Assembly: GCA_904066235.2 (NCBI GenBank)
Contig: CAJFCV020000005.1
Coordinates: 7,497,501-7,561,500, forward strand
Reading direction: 5' to 3'
Length of the DNA: 64,000 bases
Source: Bursaphelenchus xylophilus
Lineage: Eukaryota; Nematoda; Chromadorea; Rhabditida; Aphelenchoididae
A model generated the notes under the pieces. The model was not told where the DNA came from and did no database searches. It worked only from the letters and a program-made list of their open reading frames with translations. Shown here in pieces: positions 37,408 through 47,923 of the stretch; position 1 is the first letter of the stretch; every line of letters begins with the position of its first letter. Made by a program: the position numbers and the translations under genes.

Positions 37408-38288
37408 TTAGAATTTGACAACGTAGGCCAGGAAGCTGCCGAACAAGGCCAATGAGAGAACTCCAAACGTGGTGGGTGTTCCCATGGCGGCATTACAACC
37501 ATCGCCGGTACAGCAACACATAAGCCCGGTGCTGGTGGGCTGACAGGCCGCAACAGTGGTGTTATTGGTCTGCATCTGGGTGGTCTGTTGGTAACCGGTA
37601 TTGGAGAACTGGAACAGTTGCTGAACGGATCATAATGTAAAACACTCTAATCGCTAGAGACGGAAATGGGGGAGAAAGTCGGAGAAGTTGGAGAAAAAGA
37701 GAAAAAAAGCCTACATGGTAACCTATTCAGTATGCTGTCAGCACTCTTTTTCTAATACAATTCTAGTATATATTATCCGTCAGAATTATAAACAGGCGGT
37801 TCTTTGAATATTGTATTAATCACGTGCGTCCTATGGTAGGTATCGTAAGATCGCCAAACAACCTGTCTACTAAAATATGAACTTTCTTGTTGTGAATTTC
37901 TTAACAAGTTGAGAAATGCCAAAAAATTGTGAGAAATCGAGGAAATGAAAAACAGATTATTTTCAGTGCTTGCAGTATCGAAATAATTGACAATTCAAGC
38001 GCTTTGAGGTTAATGTCAATCCTGTGGATAGCTAAATCAACTTACCTACTCCTGACTGCCTAAGGCTTACTAATCCTCCCCCAAACTTACCGAACAAGTA
38101 GTCTGTTGGCAAGCCCTGGTCGCGATCCCAGTCGCATTATCCACACTCTTGATGCAGCTCATCGAATTCTGTGGACAAGTCAACGCCGATCCCACAACCG
38201 ACACCGAGTTATTCTGCTGCCCTTGGTAGCAATTCAAGCCGGCGGCAATGCCGATTTGGACCAGCAAAAGGATTAGGACCTTGCTCAT
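37408..38288 (-). CDS. Ly6-like GPI-anchored protein (136 aa), paralogue 2
   Basis: Two exons (38288-38091, 37620-37408) give 136 aa. A signal peptide (LILLLVQIGIAAG) precedes LNCYQGQQNNSV. CPQNSMSCIKSVDNATGIAT, RACQQTTC and CCCTGDGCN fit a three-finger Ly6/uPAR-type domain. The C-terminal hydrophobic tail (FGVLSLALFGSFLAYVVKF) after a small-residue region is a GPI-attachment signal. N-glycosylation sequons occur at NNS, NAT and NNT. It is the tandem paralogue of the gene at 35873-36641. Confidence 0.78.
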
Positions 38289-39779
38289 TGTTTACGCTTA
38301 TCTGTGATCTGAAGTTGGATGGGCTGAAAAGAAAGAACTCAATGCAACGCAAACAAAGTATTCATGTTCGAAAAAAGCGGCCCGAAGAAGAAGGGAAAAT
38401 GCAATCCCAAAACATCTGAAAGGCTTCCGGTTGGGGCCAAGACCTTGAGTAGGTATTGAGGGCAGTGAACTGTGAGCAAGAAATGTTGGGGCAACGTGGA
38501 AAAAATGACTGCAAGATTATGGAAAAACTGCCACCAGAGATTAACTCGGAAAGAGGGCTGAACAACTTTAGTGTAGCCTTGGGGTTACTGTAGCTAATAA
38601 ATTTCTGAATTAGTTGATTATCCTATGGATTATTTTATTTCTTCAATGACGTCACACAACAACCGTTGGCAACGGCAATACATATAACATCTGAATATTA
38701 CATTTGAACAATGACATCACCTACAACCTCAGCATCAATCCTCCAATGTTCTAGGACAAGATCCTTACTGTCAATAATTCTCCAAGACCAGTAAACAGCA
38801 TAATTTCGAAAACAACTACGACTACCGTATCCCACGCACACACAAAACGAGACCGTCCTTCTCAAAGCCACGGTCCTCGTCGGAATGAGACGCTTGGGCC
38901 AAATTACGGTGCACAGCCTCAAGGAGACCTGACCGTTGCCCGGACGACCTGATGGGAACAGGTTTCGAAAACGAGACCTCAAAGAAATAAGTTATAGTCA
39001 GCGCAACTTGATGCTACTAAAACAACTTTCAAAAACATAAATGGAAAGGGTTGGCGGTCTTTGTTGTACACAAGATGGCCCGTATCTTCAAGTTTGCAGT
39101 TGTATTAGAGATATTGCCATAGATACAATCAGAGATTGTAGGGCTTCGCAAATGGGCCGGCCCCGAAGCCATACACAACCACCGGCTTCGCACTTACACT
39201 TTATGTCGCATGTCTGACTTTTTTGGCGTTTCACCTGTTCAATTAAGGATTCAAGGACAGATGAAAATCTCCTGTTTTTTGCCAACGAAAACAGTACCCA
39301 CAAGTGTGACTTTTATCAAATGCCAAGTTTTCAGTTTTCCAAAACTTAAAAGCCGAAGAAATCACATTTCAAGTCCGAAAGGAATTATATTTAAAACTTG
39401 TTTATTATGGCAGTTAAAGAAAAGAGAGCAGAGATACGATCGGAACCGTCGAGCACTTGGCATAATCGATTTGGATTAGAAATGCCCGTTTCCGCTTGGA
39501 TTTGTCATTTCGAGGAACACATGAAGAATGTGGCGGTAAACTACATATTCGTCTAGACAATATATACTAAACAGGTATATAAAGTTATTGCAATTGAGTG
39601 AGTGTATGTGTGGTAATATTAGAAAAGAAGAAGAACATAGAAAACTGAAGCACCTGGACCCGAGTTGTGAAGCAACCAAGAAAGGGAGAGTTAGTAGAAG
39701 GACACCTTAACCATGACCATCACCAGGGGTTAGTATTGGAAAGAGAAATGGCTACTGTTTAGTGCTCCGGGGCTACTGT
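38289..39779. other. Intergenic region, no supported gene
   Basis: A 94-codon minus frame (38698-38982) has no recognisable domain and lacks splice or start context. At the right edge, an 18-bp direct repeat (39750-39767, 39771-39788) duplicates the end of the GRL coding region. Confidence 0.4.
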
Positions 39780-41350
39780 TTAGTGCTCGAAAGCGAAGCA
39801 AGTGATGTCCTGAACCTTGTGCTCGCAGAACAATCGGGTGTTGGCCAAGTAGCTGAAGTCTCCGGTGGAGCAGACCACGTCGAAGTTGGAGCCGAACTCC
39901 TTCTTGGCGGCCTTGGCGATGGCGCGCTTGGAGTGAGCGGTGCTTTCGGCGATGTTCTGCAAGAGTATTAATTTTCAGTCCGTTCTCGCGTCTATTTTTG
40001 ATTTTTCAGAACTTTGAGCGTGTAGTTTGGCGTTCTCACCAATTCTACTTTACAATGCGTCAGCTGGCACTTACCTTCTCCAAGATGGTGTGCAATTTCT
40101 CACTGTTGCACTTGGGGTTCAGTTGAACAGTCGAGGCGCCGTGAGCGCGAGCACGACGGCGAGACACTCTCTTTCTGTATCCTTGACGTTGGGCCTCTCC
40201 TTCTCCTTGTTGAGCCTCATCAGCGTAGTCTCCTCCTTCTTCCTCTTCGTACTCCTGACCGGCTTCCTGAGCTGGAGCGGGAGCGGCTGGAGCAGGGGTC
40301 TGCTCTTGGTAGGCAGGGGCCGCAGCTGGAGCGGGGGTCTGTTCCTGGTAGCTCTGGGCTGGAGCTGGGGCAGCTGGAGCGGCGGTCTGCTCTTGGTAAG
40401 CTGGAGCTGGGGCTGGAGCAGAGGTTTGGGTCTCTTGGTAGGCTGGAGCTGGAGCAGCTGGAGCGGAGGTTTGGGTCTCCTGGTAGCTCTGGGCTGGGGC
40501 TGGAGCAGGGGCTGGAGCGGAGGTCTGAGTCTCTTGGTAGTTTGATCCAGGAGCGGCAGCTGGCTGGGCTTCTTCGTATTCCTGTTCCTCCTCTTGGGCT
40601 GGTGGTGGTGGAGGTGGCAGAGGGGCAGAAGTGGCAGCAGGAGCAGGCTGAGATTGAGCAACTGGAAGAGGAGCTGGCTCCTGGTTGTATCCGGTCGCAG
40701 ATGGGGCAGCAACTGGAGCAGCGACTGGAGCGCTGTATCCTCCTTGAGCTGGGGCCGAGTATCCTCCTTGGGCTGGAGCGGCGTTGTAGCCTCCTTGAGC
40801 TGGCGCGGAGTATCCACCTTGAGCTGGGGCACTATATCCACCTTGAGCTGGAGCGCTGTATCCTCCTTGGGCTGGGCCGGCGTTGTAGCCCCCTTGGGCT
40901 GGAGCGGAGTAACCTCCGGCGGCTGGGCCAGCGTAACCGCCAGCTCCAGCGTAAGATGGAGCAACTGGAGGAGAAGCATAAGATCCACCAGCAGCTAAAA
41001 CACAAAAATATTAAAATTAAAAGATCAAAAAATAAAACAATGCACAAATAAAACATACATGGAGCGACGGCGTATCCACCGCTACCTCCGGACACCTGAA
41101 CTGGAGCCTGAGCATATCCGCCACCTCCGCATGGGGATGGTGGAGGAGGTGGGGGAGGGCAGGCTGGTGGTGGTGGGCATGGTGGAGGAGGTGGTGGGGG
41201 AGCTGGGCATGGTGGTGGTGGGGGAGCACATCCACAAGATGGTGGTGGTGCTGGAGGTGGACAACATCCACCACCGGCGGCTGGTGGGAAAAGGAAAGCG
41301 CTCGCCGAGCCCAGAAGGACGGCCGACAGAATCAAAGTCTTGGATTGCAT
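39780..41350 (-). CDS. Ground-like (GRL) domain protein, Pro/Ala-rich
   Basis: Three exons (41350-41059, 40994-40075, 39956-39780) give 462 aa. A signal peptide (MQSKTLILSAVLLGSASAF) is followed by a Cys/Pro-rich segment (GGCCPPPAPPP, CGCAPPPPPCPAPPPP), then tandem repeats of about SAPAQGGY, then YQEQT/APAPA repeats, and an acidic then basic linker ending RKRVSRRRARAH. The C-terminal ~70 residues are the ground-like domain: CNSEKLHTILEKNIAEST, FDVVCSTGDFSYLA, RLFCEHKVQDITCFAF. GRL proteins are hedgehog-related, secreted by epidermis and associated with cuticle and apical matrix. The poly-Pro and repeat regions fit a matrix protein. The basic RKR/SRRRAR cluster before the domain could be a processing site. 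Confidence 0.9.
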
Positions 41351-42611
41351 TGGAGAATGCGACGATCGACTGATGCCTTCGGGGATGTAGTCACGGACTT
41401 TTATGCTCCAAACCCCTACAGGCAACAGCGATATCCGCCTCCATGATAGATAAGCGGGACCTCCATTAGGAAGCGGAGGCTTTCGAAAGTCCGCAGTAAA
41501 CGAGGAGGAAGTTGCGACTCACAAAGCCCTCACGAAATACACGTTCGGAAGTGCAAAAACAAAGATAACAAACAATTACCAGAGTAAATGAGTCGCGGTA
41601 GAAGGAGGAGATTGGCAGAGGACGCAAAGAGACAGATGACTCCGCGTCAGCGCATTCCAGACGCCCGAAAAAACAAGAGAGCCGGATGTTGCCTCAGGCC
41701 GTCGAATGTTCGTCTTGACATTTTCAGTCGCCAATGTTTCAAAGTATTTCGCGCGCGCTCTCTCCTTGTCAGCGCCCTATCTCTGCGCGCCCATCACCGC
41801 GGGCGATCTTGTTCTTCCTGGACGCGGGCAGAGAAGCGAAAGAAGCGCGTAGGCGCACGAAAATATCATTACATAATCTACTTGATGAATTGCGCAATCG
41901 CATTAGAGTGGTCACTTTGAAATTTATTGAACTGGAAAGTAAAGGTTCAACCTCGGCGTGAAAAAACGTTGACTCAATTAAATCAAGCGTTTATGCGCGT
42001 ACCGTGACCATTCGAAGAGGCAAGACATTTACGTGAAACTGACGTCATCGACGTTCTTGAAATTGAATTACAATTCAAATTATACGATCTTGGAAGATTG
42101 GAATTATTCGTATTAATAATAATGGTATGACGCTTAAAATCGGATGAATTTAAACCCCGGAGAACTAACATCTGTTTGATTACTATAATATGTTTAATAT
42201 TATTTGCTCAAAAATTTAATATCATTTCATCTTGGAAACTTTAAACCTTGTAATTATTTACATAATCTTTACGATCAGCAGAGAAAAGAACCTCCTGACT
42301 CAACACATTTTTTTGTGCCTAAAACGAGTTGTGCGGTCTAAACAATAATTTTGGATGCAATCAGTTTCGAACATGCTCTTTGCAGGACCGGATATTTTAT
42401 CTTCCAAAAACATTTCCAGTGAAGATTCACAAGTTTTTGCTGCCGATAAAATCACCGAAAACATAAATTAACGGTGACTCGTCTTCGAGAATTTCTCGTC
42501 ATTTCCAGAAACTTTATTACATTCCAAAAACAATTAGGGGAAACTAGAAAATGCAGACTTGAGTAATTTTAAACATAAAGTGATGTAAGCTAAGTGTAAT
42601 ACCACAGCAAC
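41351..42611. other. Upstream region of GRL gene
   Basis: A GC-rich patch with GCGCGC runs lies at about 41590-41860. An open frame there (41588-41920) is Arg-rich but unsupported. The rest is AT-rich without exons. Confidence 0.45.
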
Positions 42612-45600
42612 TTAGAAATTGATGAAGGATAGATCGTGTCTACGACGACGAGCTGCAACGCCAAACAAGGACTTGCACTGCTTGGTGTACTTCTTGGCCT
42701 CCTTTACATGTTCGGTCTCTCCAACCGCAGCAACGAACTCATTAGCCTTGACGGCGACTTCTGCTAAACTCTTTCCACTTTCCCTAAATTTCTTCAATTC
42801 TGCCATTTTTTCGTCTCCAATTACATGCTGGAGAAGTTCTCGGCAACCAGCTTGAAGTTGAGCCGTCGCCTTTTCCTTTTGTTCTCCAGTAGCGGCTTCG
42901 TAGTATTCCATGACTTTGACTTGGATATCATCCCGGCCTTTTCCAGCAGCCTTCAATTTTCGGACCTCTTCTTTTTGGGCATCATTCAACCAAGAGAGGT
43001 GGGTCTTCAAGTAGTCTTCAAGGTCGTGCTTAGCATGATGATCATGACGGCGTCTGCGCTTGGAGCCTTCAACAAAGACCAATTTGCAGTTCTCTTCGGT
43101 TTGGGAGAGCTTTCTCTTTGGTGGGTTGGCCTGAAGGAGTTCTTTGACTTTGGCTTCATAGGCAGCTGGGGTACTTCCTTTCTCCATGAACTTCTTCAGT
43201 TCCTCGGCCTTCTCAGTTCCAAGGATTGTTAGGATTGGGCCTCCACAAGAAGTCTGGAGTCCATCTTCAGCAGCGGTCTTGGCACTTCCAGTCAAAGCTT
43301 TGAAATATTCAAATACTTTGTTCAGCAAGACATCGTCCTTCTTCCCTTGCTTCTTCAGTTCCCTGATTTCATCCTTTTGTTTGTCAGTCAGAAAACTCCA
43401 TTGACTTTTGAGTTTCGCCTCCAAATCGTGATGATGATGATCATGTCCAGAGTTGCCATGACTTCTTCGTGCCCTGCTCAAACCAAAGATTTCCTTGCAA
43501 TGAGCTTGATAATGAATGGCTTGTTTGGCGATCTCAGATTCTCCAGCCGCCTTGAAGAATTCCTCGGCCTTGGAAATTACATCAGCGACAGTGGCTCCTG
43601 ATTCTTTCAATTTTTTGAGTTCATCAGCCTTCTCCTTTCCAACAACAGCAACCAGCAATTCCTTGCAGCCAGCTTGAAGTTGAGCGGTAGCCTTTTCTTT
43701 CTGTTCGCCAGTGGCTTCCTTGTAGAACTTCATGACCTGCCCTTGGATCTCATCCCGATTCTTTCCAGCCTTCTTAAGTTCTCTAATAGCGTTCTTTTGG
43801 TCTTCAGTCAGCCAGCTCAAATGAGTTTTCAGGTAGTCTTCCAAGGTGTGCTTTCCATGATGCTCTTGATGATCATGACGGCGTTTGCGAGTGGCTTGTG
43901 TGAAGACCAACTTGCAGTTTTCTTCAGTTTGAGAGAGCTTTCTCTTTGGTGGGTTGGCCTGAAGGAGTTCCTTGACTTTGGCTTCGTAGGCAGCTGGAGT
44001 GCTTCCTTTCTCCATGAACTTCTTCAATTCTTCGGCCTTTTCGGTTCCCAGAATGGTCAAGATTGGGCCTCCACAAGAGGTTTGAAGCCCGTCTTCGGCG
44101 ACACTCTTGGCACTACCAGTCAAGGCTTTGAAATACTCAAAGACTTTGTTCAACAAGACATCGTCTTTCTTTCCCTGTTTCTTCAATTCTCTGATTTCAT
44201 CCTTCTGTTCATTGGACAACCAGCTCCATTGACTCTTCAGTTTAGACTCGAGGTCATGATGATGATGGTCACGACGTGCCCGACTGGAAATTCCAAAAGC
44301 CTTCTTGCAAGTGGGACTGTATTTCTGAGCTCTCTCGACCTTCTTCTGGTCCCCAATCTTGCTCAAGAGTTCTTGGATCTTGGCGTAAACCTCAGCATTG
44401 CTGCTTCCGTCCTTCTTCATTTTCTTCAACAATTTGGCATTCTCCTCTCCGATGACAGTAGAGATCAGAGTGCGGCATCCTTCTTGAAGGGCCTCTTGAG
44501 CTCTTTCTCTGTCGTCTCCTTCGGTATGATCGAAGAATTCGAGGACTTTGAGTCTTAATTCAGCTTCAGAACTGCCTCCAACCTTCATTTCCCTGAGGGT
44601 TTCTTTCTGGGCGTCAGTAAGCCAATGCAAATAAGTGTGGAGATAATCCTCGAGTCCATGTTCTCCGTGATGTCCTTTATGATTATGTTTTCCACCGTGA
44701 CTGTGTCTTCTCTTCCGACTGTAGCCGCTGAGTTCGTAGATCTGAGTGCAAACAGGTCTGAATCTCAGAGCTTTAGTCTTCTTGGCCTCATCGGTGACTG
44801 CAGCTAGCCAGTCGTCAACCTTTTTGCTCAAAACTTCTGTTTTTGCGCCTGATTCTTTCAACTTTTTCAATTCGTCCGCCTTATCAGCACCCAGTGTGTT
44901 TACGATCAATTCTCGGCAAGCACCGAGAAGTTGAGCTTTGGCTTTCTCTTTCTTTTCGCCTGAGGCATCCTTGAAAAGGGAGATCAGCTTAGTAGCAGAT
45001 TTGTGTGGATCATCGCCGGCATGAAGAGCTTTGAGTTCAGTCTTTTCAGCATCAGTAAGCCAAGTCAAATGTTCAGCGGCAAAATCGTCAAAGGAAGTGT
45101 GGACATGTCGAACTGGGCGAACATGATGCTAAAATTGGAAGTAATCAATTAAATGTCATCAAATTTCGAAAAAGAAAATGTCTCGAAAGTTTGGTCCTAC
45201 CTCTGCACTTCTCCTGTGATGATGATGGGCATGATGGTCGTGATGTCCCTCGTCACTGTGGCTTTCATGATACCAAACATGCTCACACAATGGCCAATAG
45301 CTAGCGATATTTTCCTGTTGTTTCTTGGTCAAACCAGCTTTGATATCGGCAATTCTCTTATGACATCTCTCGTGGTCTCCAGAATGGTGAAGTGCTTCGA
45401 GTTCTTCCTTCTGTGATTCTGTGAGGAACCAGGAATAACATTCGGGAAGGAGATTGTTGTGGACTTCCTTCTTGGTGTCAGCATCAAGTCCCTCGTAGAC
45501 TGACTTCAGATACTCGCCACGTTCGGAATTGGCCTTCTCGGTGAAGGTAGTACGAGCTTTTTCATTCAGCCAAGTGGTGACAAATGGAAGGTCATTTACG

Positions 45601-45849
45601 TCATCACTGAAGTATGCATTATATCGATAAAGTTTTGATTTGTTATACTCTTGGGCTTGCTTGCAAAAAACAGATGACTAAGTGCAAAATACCGCCTCAA
45701 ACATTATTCTTAGATTTTATTGTTATACTAGACGTAGACCAAGTATGACTCGAGTACGACAAAAGTGTTTTGACTTACTATGCGTTCAGAGTGCCCACCC
45801 AAAGGGCAAAGAGTAAGACCGCGGCCCGTTGGCCTCCTTTCGTTTCCAT
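42612..45849 (-). CDS. Nematode polyprotein allergen/antigen (NPA), seven-unit precursor
   Basis: Three exons (45849-45779, 45606-45201, 45128-42612) give 997 aa. A signal peptide (LLFALWVGTLNA) is followed by a divergent first unit (about residues 24-159) and six ABA-1-type helical units. Each starts with the WL(T/S/N)..QK..(I/L)R.(L/M)K pattern, contains a conserved cysteine pair, and is separated by basic sites RKRR (to 300), RARR (445), RKRR (576), RARR (714), RRRR (853) and RRRR (989). NPAs are cleaved by furin-like proteases into ~15-kDa lipid (fatty acid/retinol) carriers secreted into body fluid. The linkers after each cut are His-rich. Units 3 and 5, and 4 and 6, are near duplicates (828-bp period in DNA). 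The final unit is followed by a short tail HDLSFINF. Confidence 0.95.
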
Positions 45850-46525
45850 CGAAGTGATGAAAATGAAATGAACAACCAGAATTGAATTCGATTCGGATCG
45901 CTGTTATCATTTCCCGTTTCCGTAATCAGTGGGAAATCACAAAAAAAGATGGCGAAAGTGCTGGCCGGGAACAAGTATTGCGATAAAGCTGTAATCTATT
46001 CCCATAAAAAGTTGTTTACAACAAACTTGAGCGATGAGATCTCTCAAAATGGCACCCTTTCTTCACTCTTTTTGCATACTGTAGGACTAACTTTAGCTGG
46101 TTTGGAGCTGTAGTTTCGGATTCCGAATTTGAGTACGTAATTGACTGCTGCACATCTTTGGATTTGATAAGCTTATCATCTTGTCTCGGGAACTTTCCTT
46201 TCAGGTCGAAAACAAAATGCATCTCAGTGCCTTATGTAAAGTTATACATGATTATCTAAACAAGAGGGTCTATAATCGCTAAAAGAGCAAGGTGACAAAA
46301 ACGCATCCATCACAGAAAAAATTTGGTCGATTTTATTACACTTGCGATAGTTTTCAAACCTTGATTACCTATTTGATTTGGTTAGGCCAAGTCAATTTTC
46401 AGTCAAATGTTCCAGCCCGATATTCAAAAAAAACCCCGACAAAAACAAAAAGGATTTTATTTATTGACCGAATCGACAAAAAGTTTCGGATGCTCCACTA
46501 TTCTCTTATGTATAAATTTTAACTA
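45850..46525. other. Spacer between NPA and RING genes
   Basis: No exon is supported. It presumably holds the NPA promoter. A copy of the dispersed motif is at 46332-46348. Confidence 0.45.
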
Positions 46526-47658
46526 TCAACGGCGAAGTTCATTGTTGAGGTCAAGCACAATATGCGATCTATCGGGCAGTCCTGAATCCTTAACCATCTT
46601 CTTGGCCAACGCACTGATGTTCAAGTTCTCATAGCGCGATTTCATCTTCTCCGAGGCTGAAAAGATCAATCAAAAGATTACATGGTCTAGATACATCAGA
46701 TAGAAAAACGACGAGATCATCACCTCCATCGACTCTAATAAAGATTCCGATGGACAACGGGGTACGGTTTCGATCAACTTTGAGAATTTGCATAATCGCA
46801 TTGACCATGTCCGAGATACTGCAGATCCTGGGGATGTTGATGATCTTGGAGCTCGCATTTCCTCCATAAACTGAACAGTAGATCCTCAATTCGTCTTTCA
46901 ACTGAATACTTTACATTGGGTCAGCTAGATGATAATCTCACCGTTGGTTTGTTTTCATCGCTGACTTCGGGGAGGCTCTGAGCAATTCTTTTGTAGACCG
47001 GCATCAAAGGTAACAACTTCTCGGCCACCAACATAACCTCGGCTCTGCACAGAAAATTGGCGCATCTGGCAATCGGACATCTCGGAGGTTCAGCTGCAAG
47101 AAAGAATTATCAATAGATTTGCAGACGAAAGAAATAAAATGGTATAACTCACAAAGAGAATCAGATTGAGTTACACTTTTGGCGACACAGTCGAAACAAA
47201 CTCTATGGTGACAGTCGATGGTGGTGAGTCGAGCCACATTCACACACTGGAACATCCCACGAATCACTTCGCAGCTGAAAATATTTAATATAAAAATGCG
47301 GTGTAAAATGCTTGGAGTCGAAATTAAAATCTCAATTTTCCCGCCGTTAAATTTTTTTTTACCGTTGTCTCTCTTCCAATTGAAGCATGTTTGGACCAAA
47401 GACAATTCGATTGTGCCTCTCTCCCTCATCGTCAACTCCAGCCGAATCATCATTGTCATCAATCTCATCCACCAAAACCTCGATATTTCTCGGCGTTCCG
47501 CAGCCCGGCATTGGACAAGTGGCCAGATTGGCCGACAGATTGAGACACGTCAAACAAAAACGATGCTCACAACTCAGTTGTTGAGTGTCCGGGATGGCGT
47601 AGCGTTCCAGACAAATCGGGCATTTGACCTGCGTCTGGCTTGGAGAACGCACGGACAT
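46526..47658 (-). CDS. Two-RING-finger protein (probable E3 ubiquitin ligase)
   Basis: Five exons (47658-47363, 47274-47153, 47093-46942, 46901-46724, 46656-46526) give 292 aa. The first RING is near the N-terminus (KCPICLERYAIPD, LSCEHRFCLTC, ATCPMPGCG; residues 13-53). An acidic linker (DEIDDNDDSAGVDDEGE) leads to a second RING-like module from residue 100 (MFQCVNVARL, DCHHRVCFDCV, PRCPIARC). The C-terminal part is mixed alpha/beta, resembling a ubiquitin-like or substrate-binding region, but unidentified. The intron 46723-46657 was placed because it restores an open frame to ALAKKMVKDSGL...LNNELRR; unspliced, the frame stops at 46629. Divergent from XPD with 265 bp between start codons. 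Confidence 0.75.
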
Positions 47659-47923
47659 TGTTGTAGAACAACCGAACACAACTTTCGATGAATTTCACGG
47701 AGCTTGGCAGCCGGAATAGATCAAGAATGATAGTTGGAATGGCAAAATCTCTCATTTTGCCTTTTTTTCACTATTTTTACTCTTTTCCTTTTTCAATTCA
47801 AATTTGTCGCATTTTTTGCGGTTCTTGGCATTGTGTTTCAAGCAAAAAATATTTTTCGAAATAAATTTTCTTGGATTTTCCTCACTGAAACTGAAACAGT
47901 TAACTGTCACTTTTGTCTTAAAA

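Noticed and set aside
38698..38982. 94-codon minus frame with several Cys
   Set aside because: No signal peptide, no domain, starts and ends without splice consensus.
40119..40988. 289-codon Leu/Pro/Gln frame and Gly/Ser-rich plus frames at 40027-40998
   Set aside because: Frame-shifted and antisense readings of the GRL repeat region.
41588..41920. 110-codon Arg-rich frame upstream of the GRL gene
   Set aside because: Composition follows from a GC-rich patch; no domain or conservation evidence.
43674..44558. 294-codon plus frame
   Set aside because: Antisense shadow of the NPA repeat exon; repeats preserve openness on the opposite strand.
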